Source of the DNA: Jiangella alkaliphila
GTDB taxonomy: Bacteria; Actinomycetota; Actinomycetes; Jiangellales; Jiangellaceae
Reading direction: 5' to 3'
NCBI RefSeq assembly: GCF_900105925.1
Contig: NZ_LT629791.1
Coordinates: 2,081,278 to 2,145,277, forward strand
Length of the DNA stretch: 64,000 nt
Part shown: piece after piece, positions 1-7,730 of the stretch
Numbering within the stretch: the stretch's first letter is position 1
Layout: each line of letters opens with the position of its first letter
Position numbers and translations under genes: made by a program
The notes under the pieces: generated by a model
The model's database searches: none
What the model was told of the DNA's origin: nothing
Seen by the model: only the letters and a program-made list of their open reading frames with translations

Positions 1-2
1 AC

Positions 3-1352
3 ACCTATCAGCTCGACGACGCGGGCGGCTACCTCTACGTGCTGTTCGCCGGTGGCGTGGAACCGGCCGTCGGCTGGGTCTACGACGTCGGACGCCAGCA
101 GTGGAGCCGGCACGGCAGCCTGGGCGCCTACGCGGGCCAGTCCGTGACCAGCGCGGCTCGCAACGGCGAGGTGTACATGGTGCGGAACGGCGAGCTGACG
201 GCGTACCAGCCGCACGGCGGGCGGTTCCGGCCGACCGGGTTCGTCGGCAACGCCGACCTCGGCGGGCTCGGTGCGGCCAAGGGCATCGAGCGGGTGGTCG
301 ACCCCGCCACCGGCCACGAGATGATCGTCGGCGGACAGCCCACCGGCCTGGTCTTCCAGTACGACCTCGTGACCGGCGAGGGGTCCATCGGCCCCGTCGA
401 CGGGCTGACCGGCACGCCGACCGCTCCTCGGTCGCTCGCCGTCGGGCCGGACGACCGGGTCTACGGAGGCGGCTACTTCTCCGGCGGTCTCGTCGCGTGG
501 GACCCGGACACCACCGAGTGGTCGGTGTACGAGTTCCACCACCAGATCGAGGGCATGGCCACGCACGACGGCATCCTCTATCTGGGCGTGTACCCGAACG
601 CCGAGATCTACGCCTACGACCCCGCCCAGCCGTTCAGCGACACCAACCCGAAGCTGGTGTTCGATCTCAAGGCCTACGGACAGGAACGGCCGTGGACGCT
701 GGTCTCCGCGGGCGACTACCTGGCCATCGGCACGTCGCCGAAGAACAGCGAGACCGAGGGGGCGCTCGCCCTCTACGACCCCGGGAGCGGCACGCATCGC
801 GTCTTCAAGGGGATCGCCGGCCCGCAGGAGATCAGCGCCCTGACCTACCGCGACGGCGTCGTCTACGGCGGTTCGCTGGGCTGCTGCCCGTCGAAACAGG
901 ACGGACGGGTGTTCGCGCTCGACGCGGCCACCGGCGAGAAACTCTGGGACACCGTTCCGATGCCCGGTGAACACGGCGTCAACGGGCTCGCGTTCGACGA
1001 CCAGGGCCGGCTGTTCGGTCTCACCGCCGGCAAGAGCTTCGAGCTCGACCTGACCACCCACCAGGTCACCCGCTCGGCCGAATACGTCGCGTGGAACTGG
1101 CCGCCGACGGTCGGATTCCAACCGCGCGCCGTCAACCTCGTCTTCGATCCACACGACGGTTTCCTCTACGGCACCGTCGCGAGCAGGTTCGTGCGCATCG
1201 ACCCCGAAACTTTGGTCAACACGGCACCAGGCGTCCGCGCCCAGCCCAGCCTCTTCGCCACGTCGTCCACCGGCGTCGGTCCGAAGTACTTCCTCCAAGG
1301 CAACAACCGCCTGGTCGAGAGTCTCTGGTACCCCGAGGAGGAAGGTCCGTGA
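3..1352 (+). CDS. beta-propeller protein, 5' end outside window
   Basis: The frame is open from the first bases of the window, so the gene begins upstream and only its last ~450 codons are seen. The protein is built of repeated blade-like units (for example VYDVGRQQW, VFQYDLVTGEG, LVAWDPDTTEW, IYAYDPAQPF, VFALDAATGEKLWD), typical of PQQ-like or SMP-30-like beta-propellers. No catalytic motif is visible, so the substrate is unknown. It ends at a TGA just before the first tRNA-end-like repeat and may be the last undisturbed chromosomal gene on this side. Family class is fairly sure; function is not. Confidence 0.7.
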   Translation, partial: TYQLDDAGGYLYVLFAGGVEPAVGWVYDVGRQQWSRHGSLGAYAGQSVTSAARNGEVYMVRNGELTAYQPHGGRFRPTGFVGNADLGGLGAAKGIERVVDPATGHEMIVGGQPTGLVFQYDLVTGEGSIGPVDGLTGTPTAPRSLAVGPDDRVYGGGYFSGGLVAWDPDTTEWSVYEFHHQIEGMATHDGILYLGVYPNAEIYAYDPAQPFSDTNPKLVFDLKAYGQERPWTLVSAGDYLAIGTSPKNSETEGALALYDPGSGTHRVFKGIAGPQEISALTYRDGVVYGGSLGCCPSKQDGRVFALDAATGEKLWDTVPMPGEHGVNGLAFDDQGRLFGLTAGKSFELDLTTHQVTRSAEYVAWNWPPTVGFQPRAVNLVFDPHDGFLYGTVASRFVRIDPETLVNTAPGVRAQPSLFATSSTGVGPKYFLQGNNRLVESLWYPEEEGP

Positions 1353-1398
1353 GCGGCACCTTCGATGACGATCAACGGCGGCGGTGTGTTTCCTGCTT

Positions 1399-1478
1399 GG
1401 CGCCCCGGCAGGATTCGATGCAGGTGGGAATCTGCCAACCAGCAGGTTCTTGAGGGAAGACTGGTCATCGAGCGCCAA
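1399..1478 (+). repeat. tRNA-Arg-end-like repeat, copy 1
   Basis: This segment contains CCCCGGCAGGATTCGA, identical to the 3' T-arm/acceptor part of tRNA-Arg(CCU) read on this strand. It then continues with TGCAGGTGGGAATC and a block ending near TGGTCATCGAGCGCC. The same architecture recurs at 2797 and 4771. It looks like a diverged attachment-site scar or a dispersed non-coding repeat. It is not a functional tRNA, because the anticodon half is absent. Confidence 0.55.
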
Positions 1479-1524
1479 GCCTGCCTCGCTATGTGACGTC
1501 GCCCGCCACGAGCCGCGCCTCCCG

Positions 1525-1573
1525 TATGACAGTGCTACCAGTCATGTGACTGGCTCGCCGATCATATGACTGG
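1525..1573 (+). promoter_or_regulatory. operator-like direct repeats before MNT/HEPN pair
   Basis: Three copies of TATGAC/TGTGAC-type half sites lie exactly 20 bp apart (starting at 1525, 1545 and 1565). The central one is part of the perfect inverted repeat CCAGTCA-TG-TGACTGG (1538-1553). TATTCT at 1574-1579 lies 7 nt before the ATG at 1587 and could be the -10 box of a leaderless transcript. The arrangement suggests autoregulation by the toxin-antitoxin complex; this is inferred from position and symmetry only. Confidence 0.45.
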
Positions 1574-1586
1574 TATTCTGGTCACC

Positions 1587-2177
1587 ATGTTCTTCAATGA
1601 GCCGTTCGGCGGGGTCGTCCCAGGCGCTCGCGGTGCGGTGCTGGCGACGCTACTGCGCACCGGCATGCCTCTGACCGGGCGACAGATCCACGGGCTGGTC
1701 AGCGACGACTACAGCCTCTGGACGGTCCAGGAGGCGTTGAAGGTACTGGTCAAGCTTGGTCTGGTCGAGACGCAGACGATTGGTCGGGCTGGCGTGCACA
1801 TCATTAATGAGGACCACGTGGCGGTGGGTCCGTTGCGCATGCTCCTCGACCCGATCGCGGTTCTGCGGGAGGCCGTCACGGCGATCACCGGTTCGGACGT
1901 GTCGGCGGTGATCCTGTTCGGGTCGATCGGACGCGGTGAGGCGATGGACGACAGTGACGTCGATCTGGCAGTGATCGCTCCCCGGGGCTGGGACAAGCGT
2001 GTCGAGCTCGAGGACAGCGTCCGCGCGCGGCTCGGCAACGACTGCGATGTGCTCGTGTTCACCAGGGCCGAGTTCGACCAGCTTGCCGCCGACGGTGAGC
2101 CCGTTGTCAGCGACATCCTCCGTGACGGCGTCGCCCTGATCGGCGCGATGCCGCGGGGCAAGCGCGGAGTGGTCTGA
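1587..2177 (+). CDS. MNT-type nucleotidyltransferase antitoxin with winged-helix N-terminus
   Basis: About 196 aa. Residues ~10-75 look like a winged helix-turn-helix. The C-terminal half carries the minimal nucleotidyltransferase signature FGSIGRGEAMDDSDVDLAV (the GS...DxD pattern that binds Mg-NTP). In known MNT/HEPN modules this protein modifies (AMPylates) and neutralises its HEPN partner, which here is the next gene, overlapping by one base (TGATG). The ATG at 1587 is preferred to the ATG at 1566 because the latter lies inside the repeat operator and upstream of a -10-like TATTCT. The pair sits between two tRNA-Arg-end-like repeats, consistent with mobile cargo. Confidence 0.75.
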   Translation: MFFNEPFGGVVPGARGAVLATLLRTGMPLTGRQIHGLVSDDYSLWTVQEALKVLVKLGLVETQTIGRAGVHIINEDHVAVGPLRMLLDPIAVLREAVTAITGSDVSAVILFGSIGRGEAMDDSDVDLAVIAPRGWDKRVELEDSVRARLGNDCDVLVFTRAEFDQLAADGEPVVSDILRDGVALIGAMPRGKRGVV

Positions 2178-2578
2178 TGGCGACGGCTGAGCAGCGCAAC
2201 CACGCGAGGAGCTACCTCAAGAAATCGATGGAGTACCTCGAATCCGCCGAAGCCAACGTGGTCGCCGAGCGCTACACACCGGCAGCCGGCGATGCGATCC
2301 ACGCCGGCATCAGCGCGAAGGACGCCATCGTCACAGTGCTGACCGGGTCGACGGGCAAGAGCAGAGACCACGCGGCGGCCGCCAAGGAACTGCGGCAGGC
2401 GCTGGCGAGGCGATCAGAAGCGGCCACAGCTGAGCGGGCGCTACGCGAGTTGATCGCGGCCAAAGGCGACGTCGAGTATGGGACCAACGTGGTGACCGCA
2501 ACCAGAGCAGAACCGCTCGTCCGCCGAGCACGGACACTGGTCGAGCTCGCGATCGCGATCGTCCGTCTGGGTAGCTGA
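2177..2578 (+). CDS. HEPN-domain protein (toxin partner of MNT)
   Basis: 133 aa, nearly all helical. It has the HEPN-like pattern of an Ala-rich helix with aromatic and Lys residues (YLKKSMEYLESAEAN) followed by DAIHAGISAKDAIV and the basic SRDHAAAAKEL. HEPN proteins paired with MNT enzymes are RNases or NTP-dependent toxins held off by their partner. The classical R-x4-6-H motif is not clear here, so ribonuclease activity is uncertain. Its start overlaps the MNT stop codon, so the two genes are translationally coupled. Confidence 0.7.
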   Translation: MATAEQRNHARSYLKKSMEYLESAEANVVAERYTPAAGDAIHAGISAKDAIVTVLTGSTGKSRDHAAAAKELRQALARRSEAATAERALRELIAAKGDVEYGTNVVTATRAEPLVRRARTLVELAIAIVRLGS

Positions 2579-3048
2579 AGGATCTGTCTGGCAGGGGTCC
2601 GCCCTCGTTCGGACTCGCGTATGTCGCGCGTCAGATTCGTCGCAGGACCCGTAGTGCGTGTGGGCTCGGGCCGAGAAGGATCACCACCAGCCGACGGTGT
2701 CTCTCGCCGCCTGGCGTGCAACATACGTACAACTTGCGACGGCGAAACTCGGCACCTCGCGGGTTAACCGGCGCCGGCGAATGCGCTGTTCAGCGGGTGC
2801 CCCCGGCAGGGTTCAACGCAGATGGGAATCGGGACGACCAGCGGGTTCTCGCTGAACAGGCTGGTCGTTGAGTGCCGAGTTGGTCTGGCTACTGACAGCC
2901 GCGAGGCCCGATAGTGCAGCATCCGACATCGTCCGCGTTGATCGGCACACGGTCGGTCAGACGGCGCGTGTGCGGGTACGCGTTCAGCGGCATTCGATCG
3001 TGCGGTACGTCGGTACTGGACGGTGTGGGAGAGAGGTATCGCACTGTC
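2579..3048. other. non-coding stretch with tRNA-end-like repeat
   Basis: No convincing gene. From about 2715 the sequence (TGCAACATACGTACAACTTG and the following ~80 bases) resembles the DNA just left of the AICE attL (10115-10206). It runs into the second tRNA-Arg-end-like repeat at 2797. The homology beyond the tRNA-like part supports an origin from the same attachment locus. Confidence 0.5.
2797..2880 (+). repeat. tRNA-Arg-end-like repeat, copy 2
   Basis: It begins GTGCCCCCGGCAGG, exactly like attL and attR, then diverges into AACGCAGATGGGAATC and an imperfect stem GACCAGC...GCTGGTC. Its left flank GAATGCGCTGTTCAG matches the attL flank GAATGCGCTGGTCAG. This is the best preserved of the three scars. 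Confidence 0.6.
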
Positions 3049-3274
3049 GTGGACGCATACCTACCTCGGCTCGTCGACCCCTTGATCGAGCAGCTTTCGG
3101 CTGGGTTCCCAGCTGTTCTGGTCGTGGGTTCCCGGGCGTGCGGAAAGACGACGACCACAGCCTGGCACGTACGTACGATCGTGCGGCTGGACCGAGAGTC
3201 GGAGGCGGCGGCCGTTTCGCGCCGTTCCTGATGGCGCGTTCGAAGTCGCGAGGCCAGTGCTGTTGGACGAGTGA
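3049..3274 (+). pseudogene. remnant of DUF4143-type AAA ATPase
   Basis: The start encodes the N-terminus of the predicted AAA ATPases with a DUF4143 tail: YLPRLVDPLIEQLSAGFPA, then Walker A VGSRACGKTTT and ARTIVRLD-like TIVRLDRESEAAAV. The frame then ends, but the neighbouring frame continues FRAVPDGAF and RPVLLDE, followed by TGA where these proteins have DEW(Q). There is therefore at least one frameshift plus a stop, and the rest of the ~400-residue protein is missing. A decayed cargo gene. Confidence 0.65.
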
Positions 3275-3505
3275 CAGTTGACACCTGAGGGTGCTGGCTG
3301 CGGTCAAGCGGGCGGTCGATTGACCGACCCAGGACGGTTCAATGCGACAGCGAACCCACCCTGTATCACCTGCGGACCCAGCAAGGCCGGCCGGCCCAGC
3401 GGGCGGCGGTTCGGCACCCGGCCGAGATCCTCACTGGCGGCCGCTCGGACAACGACCCAAAGCGCCTCACCTGACGAACGTGGCGCTGGCTCTAGGCTGG
3501 ATGGC

Positions 3506-3970
3506 GTGACGGTGACAGTGGGACGGCGCGCGGCACGGGCGATCCTGATCGATGATCGCGGTCGGTTGGTGTTGATCAAGCGATCGAAGCCGGGGCAGGC
3601 ACCGTACTGGACCGCGCCGGGTGGCGGCGTCGAGGACACGGACGCCTCGGTGGAGGTGGCGCTGTATCGGGAGCTGGCGGAGGAGTTGGGCGCACTGGCC
3701 ACGGACGCCTCACAGGTGTTTCTGTTCAGCTCTCCGTCGGATGCCGGGGTCACGGTGCAGTATTTCTTCGTTGCGCGGCTGGCCGGCCTGGACGAGTCGG
3801 CCCGTAGCGGTCCGGAGTTCAGCGATCCGTCGCGGGGCACGTACGACCTGGACCGGGTCGACCTTCTCGGAGATGATCTAGTAGCGATCGACTTGAGGCC
3901 GGCCCCGTTGAAGGAGTTCATTCTGGCCAACCGGGAAGCGTTGCTGGTCCGGGCTGGCGTGTCCACCTGA
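3506..3970 (+). CDS. Nudix hydrolase
   Basis: 154 aa from the GTG at 3506, which lies 7 nt after TAGGCT (3493-3498) and is probably leaderless. The Nudix region reads APGGGVEDTDASVEVALY followed by RELAEELGA, close to the Gx5Ex7REUxEExGU box; the first conserved Glu position is shifted or replaced by Ala. The family hydrolyses nucleoside diphosphates linked to other groups; the substrate is not predictable. It stands alone between a dead ATPase gene and a convergent methyltransferase gene. Confidence 0.8.
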   Translation: MTVTVGRRAARAILIDDRGRLVLIKRSKPGQAPYWTAPGGGVEDTDASVEVALYRELAEELGALATDASQVFLFSSPSDAGVTVQYFFVARLAGLDESARSGPEFSDPSRGTYDLDRVDLLGDDLVAIDLRPAPLKEFILANREALLVRAGVST

Positions 3971-4121
3971 GCTGCTGCTTATGTGCCCAGCGGAGGTCAG
4001 CGGGAAGGTCGGCGCGGCTGGGTGCGGAGTCAGGCTGAGGCACATGGCCGGGACGGAGGCGATCGCTGAGGCCAGGGTGGGGTCCGCGTGGGTTCGCGTG
4101 ATCGTCCGCTGAGTCCCCCGG

Positions 4122-4640
4122 TCATGAGAGTCCCGCGAGCCGGTAGGCGACGAGGCTGGCCGCCACAGCGACGTTGAGGCTGGCGCCCCAGCCAATCATG
4201 GGGATCTCGACGCACTCGTCCACACCGGCGAGCACCTCGTCGGGCACGCCGTTGTGCTCGTGGCCGAGCAGGAGCACGGTGGGCTCGCGGGCTGGTGCGA
4301 GCCGGGCTAGCGATGTCGCACCGTCAGCGAGCTCGACCGCGACGATGCGCTTGCCCGCCGCGCGTTGCTCATCGAGCCACGCCTCCTTGCTGGGTGCGAC
4401 CCAGTGGACGCAGGGCCGCCGGCCGCGCAGCGTGTCACCGATCTGCAGCGCATCCCGGTAGTGCCTGGTGCGGGGCGCCGCGAGGCACGCACCGATCGCG
4501 TCGCAGGTCCGTAGCAAGGTGCCGAGGTTGGCGTCGTAGGCCACCCACAGGGGAGCGATGATGAGGTGGTCCCAGCACCCGTGCCGGGATTGACGGCGTT
4601 GGGCCCGTAGCTCGCGGGGCTTGGTCTTCGCGCCGCTCAT
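4122..4640 (-). CDS. SpoU/TrmH-family RNA 2'-O-methyltransferase
   Basis: 172 aa, compact single-domain member of the SPOUT class. The three family motifs are present in order: NLGTLLRTCDAIGA (motif 1, ~residue 38), LLLGHEHNGVPDEVL (motif 2, ~125) and IPMIGWGASLNVAVAASLV (motif 3, ~145), which forms the SAM-binding knot. It would methylate the ribose 2'-OH of a tRNA or rRNA nucleotide. The target (such as TrmH G18 or TrmL position 34) cannot be read from the sequence. Confidence 0.85.
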   Translation of the reverse strand: MSGAKTKPRELRAQRRQSRHGCWDHLIIAPLWVAYDANLGTLLRTCDAIGACLAAPRTRHYRDALQIGDTLRGRRPCVHWVAPSKEAWLDEQRAAGKRIVAVELADGATSLARLAPAREPTVLLLGHEHNGVPDEVLAGVDECVEIPMIGWGASLNVAVAASLVAYRLAGLS

Positions 4641-5317
4641 GGGCGCGTGGCGAGTCCTCCGGAAACGGTCATGCGGTTGGCGCCCTTCAGCGGCGGCGCC
4701 GGTCCATCGACGTAGGTCTGAGAGAGGATACCGGACGACGTCGTCCAGGAGAGCCCTGAGACCTCACGTGGTGCCCCCGGCCGGGTTTCGATGCAGATGG
4801 GAATCATCGTGACCACCGGTTTCTTGGTGGCGGATTAGTCGTCGAGCAGAACATGCGGCTCGATCGATCGTGATGCCTGGGCAGCGTCGGCCGTCGTATC
4901 GTCGACCTACGCACACAATCTTCTCCCCTACGACGGCTGACATTGTCACGCGACGGTTGTTCTGATATCCCCGGCGGCGGGGAACCGGAACGGCGGTCCG
5001 ATGCGGTCGATCTGCGAGCAGATCGACCGCATCGCTCGGCACACGTACTACGGGACACTGATCGAGCTTGAACTGCAGCCCGCCGCGTGGCGCGTCATGG
5101 ACGGCTGATGAGCGGATCAACGTTCGTCCGGGTGTATTGATTGATCCGACGAGCATTCTCACGCGGCAGGTCAAGCAGGGTGTGGTGGGGCGTTACGCGC
5201 TGGATATACTCACGCGCGCCCGGGACGGGGCTCGACGCGCATGCCGAAGCACTGCTTCAACGTCGGGAACGTGCTACGGCTTCCGCGTGGAAGAGGTCCG
5301 CGTTGACCAGCTCGATC
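4641..5317. other. non-coding stretch with third scar and a hairpin
   Basis: It contains tRNA-end-like repeat copy 3 (4771-4850) and a perfect 16-bp inverted repeat, GATGCGGTCGATCTGC / GCAGATCGACCGCATC, at 5000-5033 with a 2-nt loop. A 35-codon reading frame starting at 5001 (MRSICEQIDRIARHTYYG...) and ending at 5108 overlaps the hairpin. It may be the tail of a lost gene, since the frame is open back to 4941 without a better start. Nothing else is supportable. Confidence 0.4.
4771..4850 (+). repeat. tRNA-Arg-end-like repeat, copy 3
   Basis: GTGCCCCCGG and GATGCAGATGGGAATC are shared with the other copies, followed by a weaker GACCACCGG...TAGTCGTCGAGCA block. It is more diverged than copy 2. 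Confidence 0.5.
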
Positions 5318-6721
5318 TCAGGTGTCAATGCGGGCGACCCTACGACCCACCTTGAGATACAGGTCGGCACCGTCCAGCGCGCCGATCTCGCTGACGATTG
5401 CGCCGAGCGTTTGCTGAACAGCGGCCTCCGTGAGGGGCATCGGTTGCTGGCCTCCGTTCCATTCGCGGATCAGGCGGAGGCCCTTCTGCTGGGCCACACG
5501 ACGCACCGCGGAGATGCTGGGAGCGAAGTCCAAGGTGTGGCTGACCAAGGCTCCAATTGTGTCTTCGGCGTGGTCCTTCAGGGAGACTGCGGGGAGGTTA
5601 AGGGTGTCCGCGAAGGAGCGCTTGGAGAAGCGCGCCGTGAACTCCGCGCGGGCGGCGGCGGCAGCGTCGAGGCCGTGGAGAGTGGCCACCACCTCGCCGG
5701 CCAGGATCCGCTTGATTGCCATTGGGTGCGCGGTGCCTGCCTCCAGGAGCTTGGTGACAACTCGGATCTCGGCGTCCGTCCATTCAGTGAGCAATTGGAG
5801 GTACGGCTCGGTCAGGTGATCGGGGATGGACATCAGCCGGCCGTAGACCTCGTCTGGCGAGGCTGTCAGGCCCACGTAGTTACCCTTGCTCTTGCTCATC
5901 TTGGCGCCCGTGCCGTCGGTGCCCTCGATGAGCGGGGTGGTGATGACGACCTCGGGGGCCTGGTCCGAGATCTCCATGACCTTGCGGCACATCTGGAGGT
6001 TCAGCAGCTGATCCACGCCTCCGAGCTCGACATCGGCGTCGATGGCCACCGAGTCCCACGCCATGACGACGGAGTACACGAACTCGGCGACGGACAGGCC
6101 ATGACCCTCGGCGAGTCGGGTGCGGAAGTCCTCGCGCTGGAGCGACATGGAGACCGGTACCCGGGCAAGGACACCGACGAGCTCCGGCAGTGTGACCTTG
6201 TTCAGCCACTCGCCGTTGAAACGCAGGTCGGCGCGCTCGAAGTCGATGAACGGCGTGACCTGCTGCTGGTAGCCGCTCAGGTTGCGCGCGATGTCGTCGT
6301 CAGTGAGGGACGGGCGCTCGGAGGAGCGTCCGGACGGGTCGCCGATCTTGGCCGTGACGTCGCCGATGATGAAAACCACGTGGTGGCCCATCCGCTGGAA
6401 CCTGCTGGCGATGATGATCGGCACCGCGTGGCCGAGGTGGACGTCGGGCGAGGTCGGGTCGATGCCGTACTTGACAACGAACGGACGTCCCGCGGCCTGC
6501 GCGGCTTCGATCTTCTCGGCGAGCACCGCGGCCGAGGGAATCAGGTGATTCGCGCGACCCTCGACCAGCGCGGCCTGCTCAAGGGGCGAGAGGTCGGAGA
6601 GGTCTAGAGAACGCCTAGCTGTTGTCTCGCCGAGGAGCTGCGCGACCGTATAGTCCGCACCCAGGTCAGCGCCCTCGAGGAGGTGCATGACACGGGTGAC
6701 AGACTCGCTCAAACGGCTCAT
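5318..6721 (-). CDS. tyrS: tyrosyl-tRNA synthetase
   Basis: 467 aa from the ATG at 6721 (a TTG 18 nt upstream is possible). Class I signature motifs are present: DPTSPDVHLGHAVP (HIGH-like) and GAKMSKSKGNYVGL (KMSKS). The C-terminus ends in an S4-like RNA-binding region (ISAVRRVAQQKGLRLIREW). The KMSKS spelling and the DPT-HLGH form resemble the TyrZ-type branch rather than the E. coli KFGKT type. It charges tRNA-Tyr with tyrosine. The gene stands in an accessory stretch between integration scars beside glycosyltransferases, so it may be a second, acquired copy. A TATAGG box lies just before the ATG. Confidence 0.9.
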   Translation of the reverse strand: MSRLSESVTRVMHLLEGADLGADYTVAQLLGETTARRSLDLSDLSPLEQAALVEGRANHLIPSAAVLAEKIEAAQAAGRPFVVKYGIDPTSPDVHLGHAVPIIIASRFQRMGHHVVFIIGDVTAKIGDPSGRSSERPSLTDDDIARNLSGYQQQVTPFIDFERADLRFNGEWLNKVTLPELVGVLARVPVSMSLQREDFRTRLAEGHGLSVAEFVYSVVMAWDSVAIDADVELGGVDQLLNLQMCRKVMEISDQAPEVVITTPLIEGTDGTGAKMSKSKGNYVGLTASPDEVYGRLMSIPDHLTEPYLQLLTEWTDAEIRVVTKLLEAGTAHPMAIKRILAGEVVATLHGLDAAAAARAEFTARFSKRSFADTLNLPAVSLKDHAEDTIGALVSHTLDFAPSISAVRRVAQQKGLRLIREWNGGQQPMPLTEAAVQQTLGAIVSEIGALDGADLYLKVGRRVARIDT

Positions 6722-6818
6722 GGCGCCTATACGCTCCAAGGGTCGGGCAACTGGCCTGACCAGTAGGGATTGGGAGCGGCCATTTTATCATCGCCGCCCC
6801 GTTGCATCGTCGGATTGA

Positions 6819-7730
6819 TCATGAATGAGCCTGTTGTCCCTCACCCCTCGTCAGCCGCACCAGCGGCCGTCCCGCGACCGTGCTGGAGAGGGATCGGCGC
6901 CACGCCGCTATTGGGTCACGGGCACGGAGCGTGCCCATGAGCATTCCTGGGATCAGGAGCATCTCGGAGAGGCGCTTCTTCCGCTGTAAGGCAGATTCCA
7001 CCCGGTGGCCGAAAGCGAGTGTGCGGAAGTGCCAGGAGATCTTCTGGAGCTGGCGAGTGGTGGCCCAGCCGGGAGGATTTTCACGCATTGCGCGGAGATG
7101 ATCCGAGATCGCGATGCACACTTCAGCCCGATAGTCCTGGGAGACACCCGGCGTACTGCGATCGGTCATGCTGCGGGGATGGACCCGATAGAAGGTCAGC
7201 GGGTCCCGGAGGGCAACCCCTCGGCCGGCCTCACGCAACGCGTGGAAGAAGATCTCGTTGCTCGCCGGAAGGAGGCTGAGGGCGGCATCGTGGTGGACCG
7301 CCAGCGTGCTCGTGTTTCCACCCGGATGCGGCTCCTTCAACATCAGGTTCCCGTTGGAGTCGACCACGTTTTCCCAGTGCTCGATGAACAGCGTCTCACC
7401 CGTTATCGCCTCGGCGCAGGTACGTAGCTTTGACGGGTGGAACCAGTCGTCGGCGTCGAGCGGAGTCACCCAGTCACCGGTGCTGACGAGAAAAGCGTCG
7501 GTCAGGGTTTGTCCGAAACCCTGCTGATTCCTGCGGATGACCTTGATGTTGCCCTTGTGGCGCAGGCACACCTCTTCGGTTTCGTCGCTGGAACCGTCGT
7601 TGATGACGATCACTTCATGAAGGGAGTAGTTTCCGGGTTCCTGTTCCAGGCAACTGGTTATGGCCCGGTCGAGATAGCGGCCGTAGTTGTGGCACAGGAT
7701 CACGCACGAAATACGAGGGGAGCCGCTCAC
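6819..7730 (-). CDS. family 2 glycosyltransferase
   Basis: 303 aa. The N-terminal GT-A fold is clear: ISCVILCHNYGRYLDRAI at ~residue 6, VIVINDGSSDETEEV with the nucleotide-binding region at ~40, and the DxD-like metal site TPLDADDWFHP at ~90. It transfers a sugar from a nucleotide-sugar donor; acceptor unknown. The GTG start overlaps the stop of the upstream glycosyltransferase (GTGA), so the two are one unit. No membrane segment is evident. Confidence 0.85.
   Translation of the reverse strand: MSGSPRISCVILCHNYGRYLDRAITSCLEQEPGNYSLHEVIVINDGSSDETEEVCLRHKGNIKVIRRNQQGFGQTLTDAFLVSTGDWVTPLDADDWFHPSKLRTCAEAITGETLFIEHWENVVDSNGNLMLKEPHPGGNTSTLAVHHDAALSLLPASNEIFFHALREAGRGVALRDPLTFYRVHPRSMTDRSTPGVSQDYRAEVCIAISDHLRAMRENPPGWATTRQLQKISWHFRTLAFGHRVESALQRKKRLSEMLLIPGMLMGTLRARDPIAAWRRSLSSTVAGRPLVRLTRGEGQQAHS

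Noticed and set aside
1384-1569. 61-codon frame before the MNT gene
   Set aside because: Lies over the tRNA-end-like repeat and operator; no ribosome site or motif.
5141-6607. 488-codon open frame antisense to tyrS
   Set aside because: Arg/Asp/Gly-rich translation without motifs; an effect of GC-rich third positions opposite a real gene.
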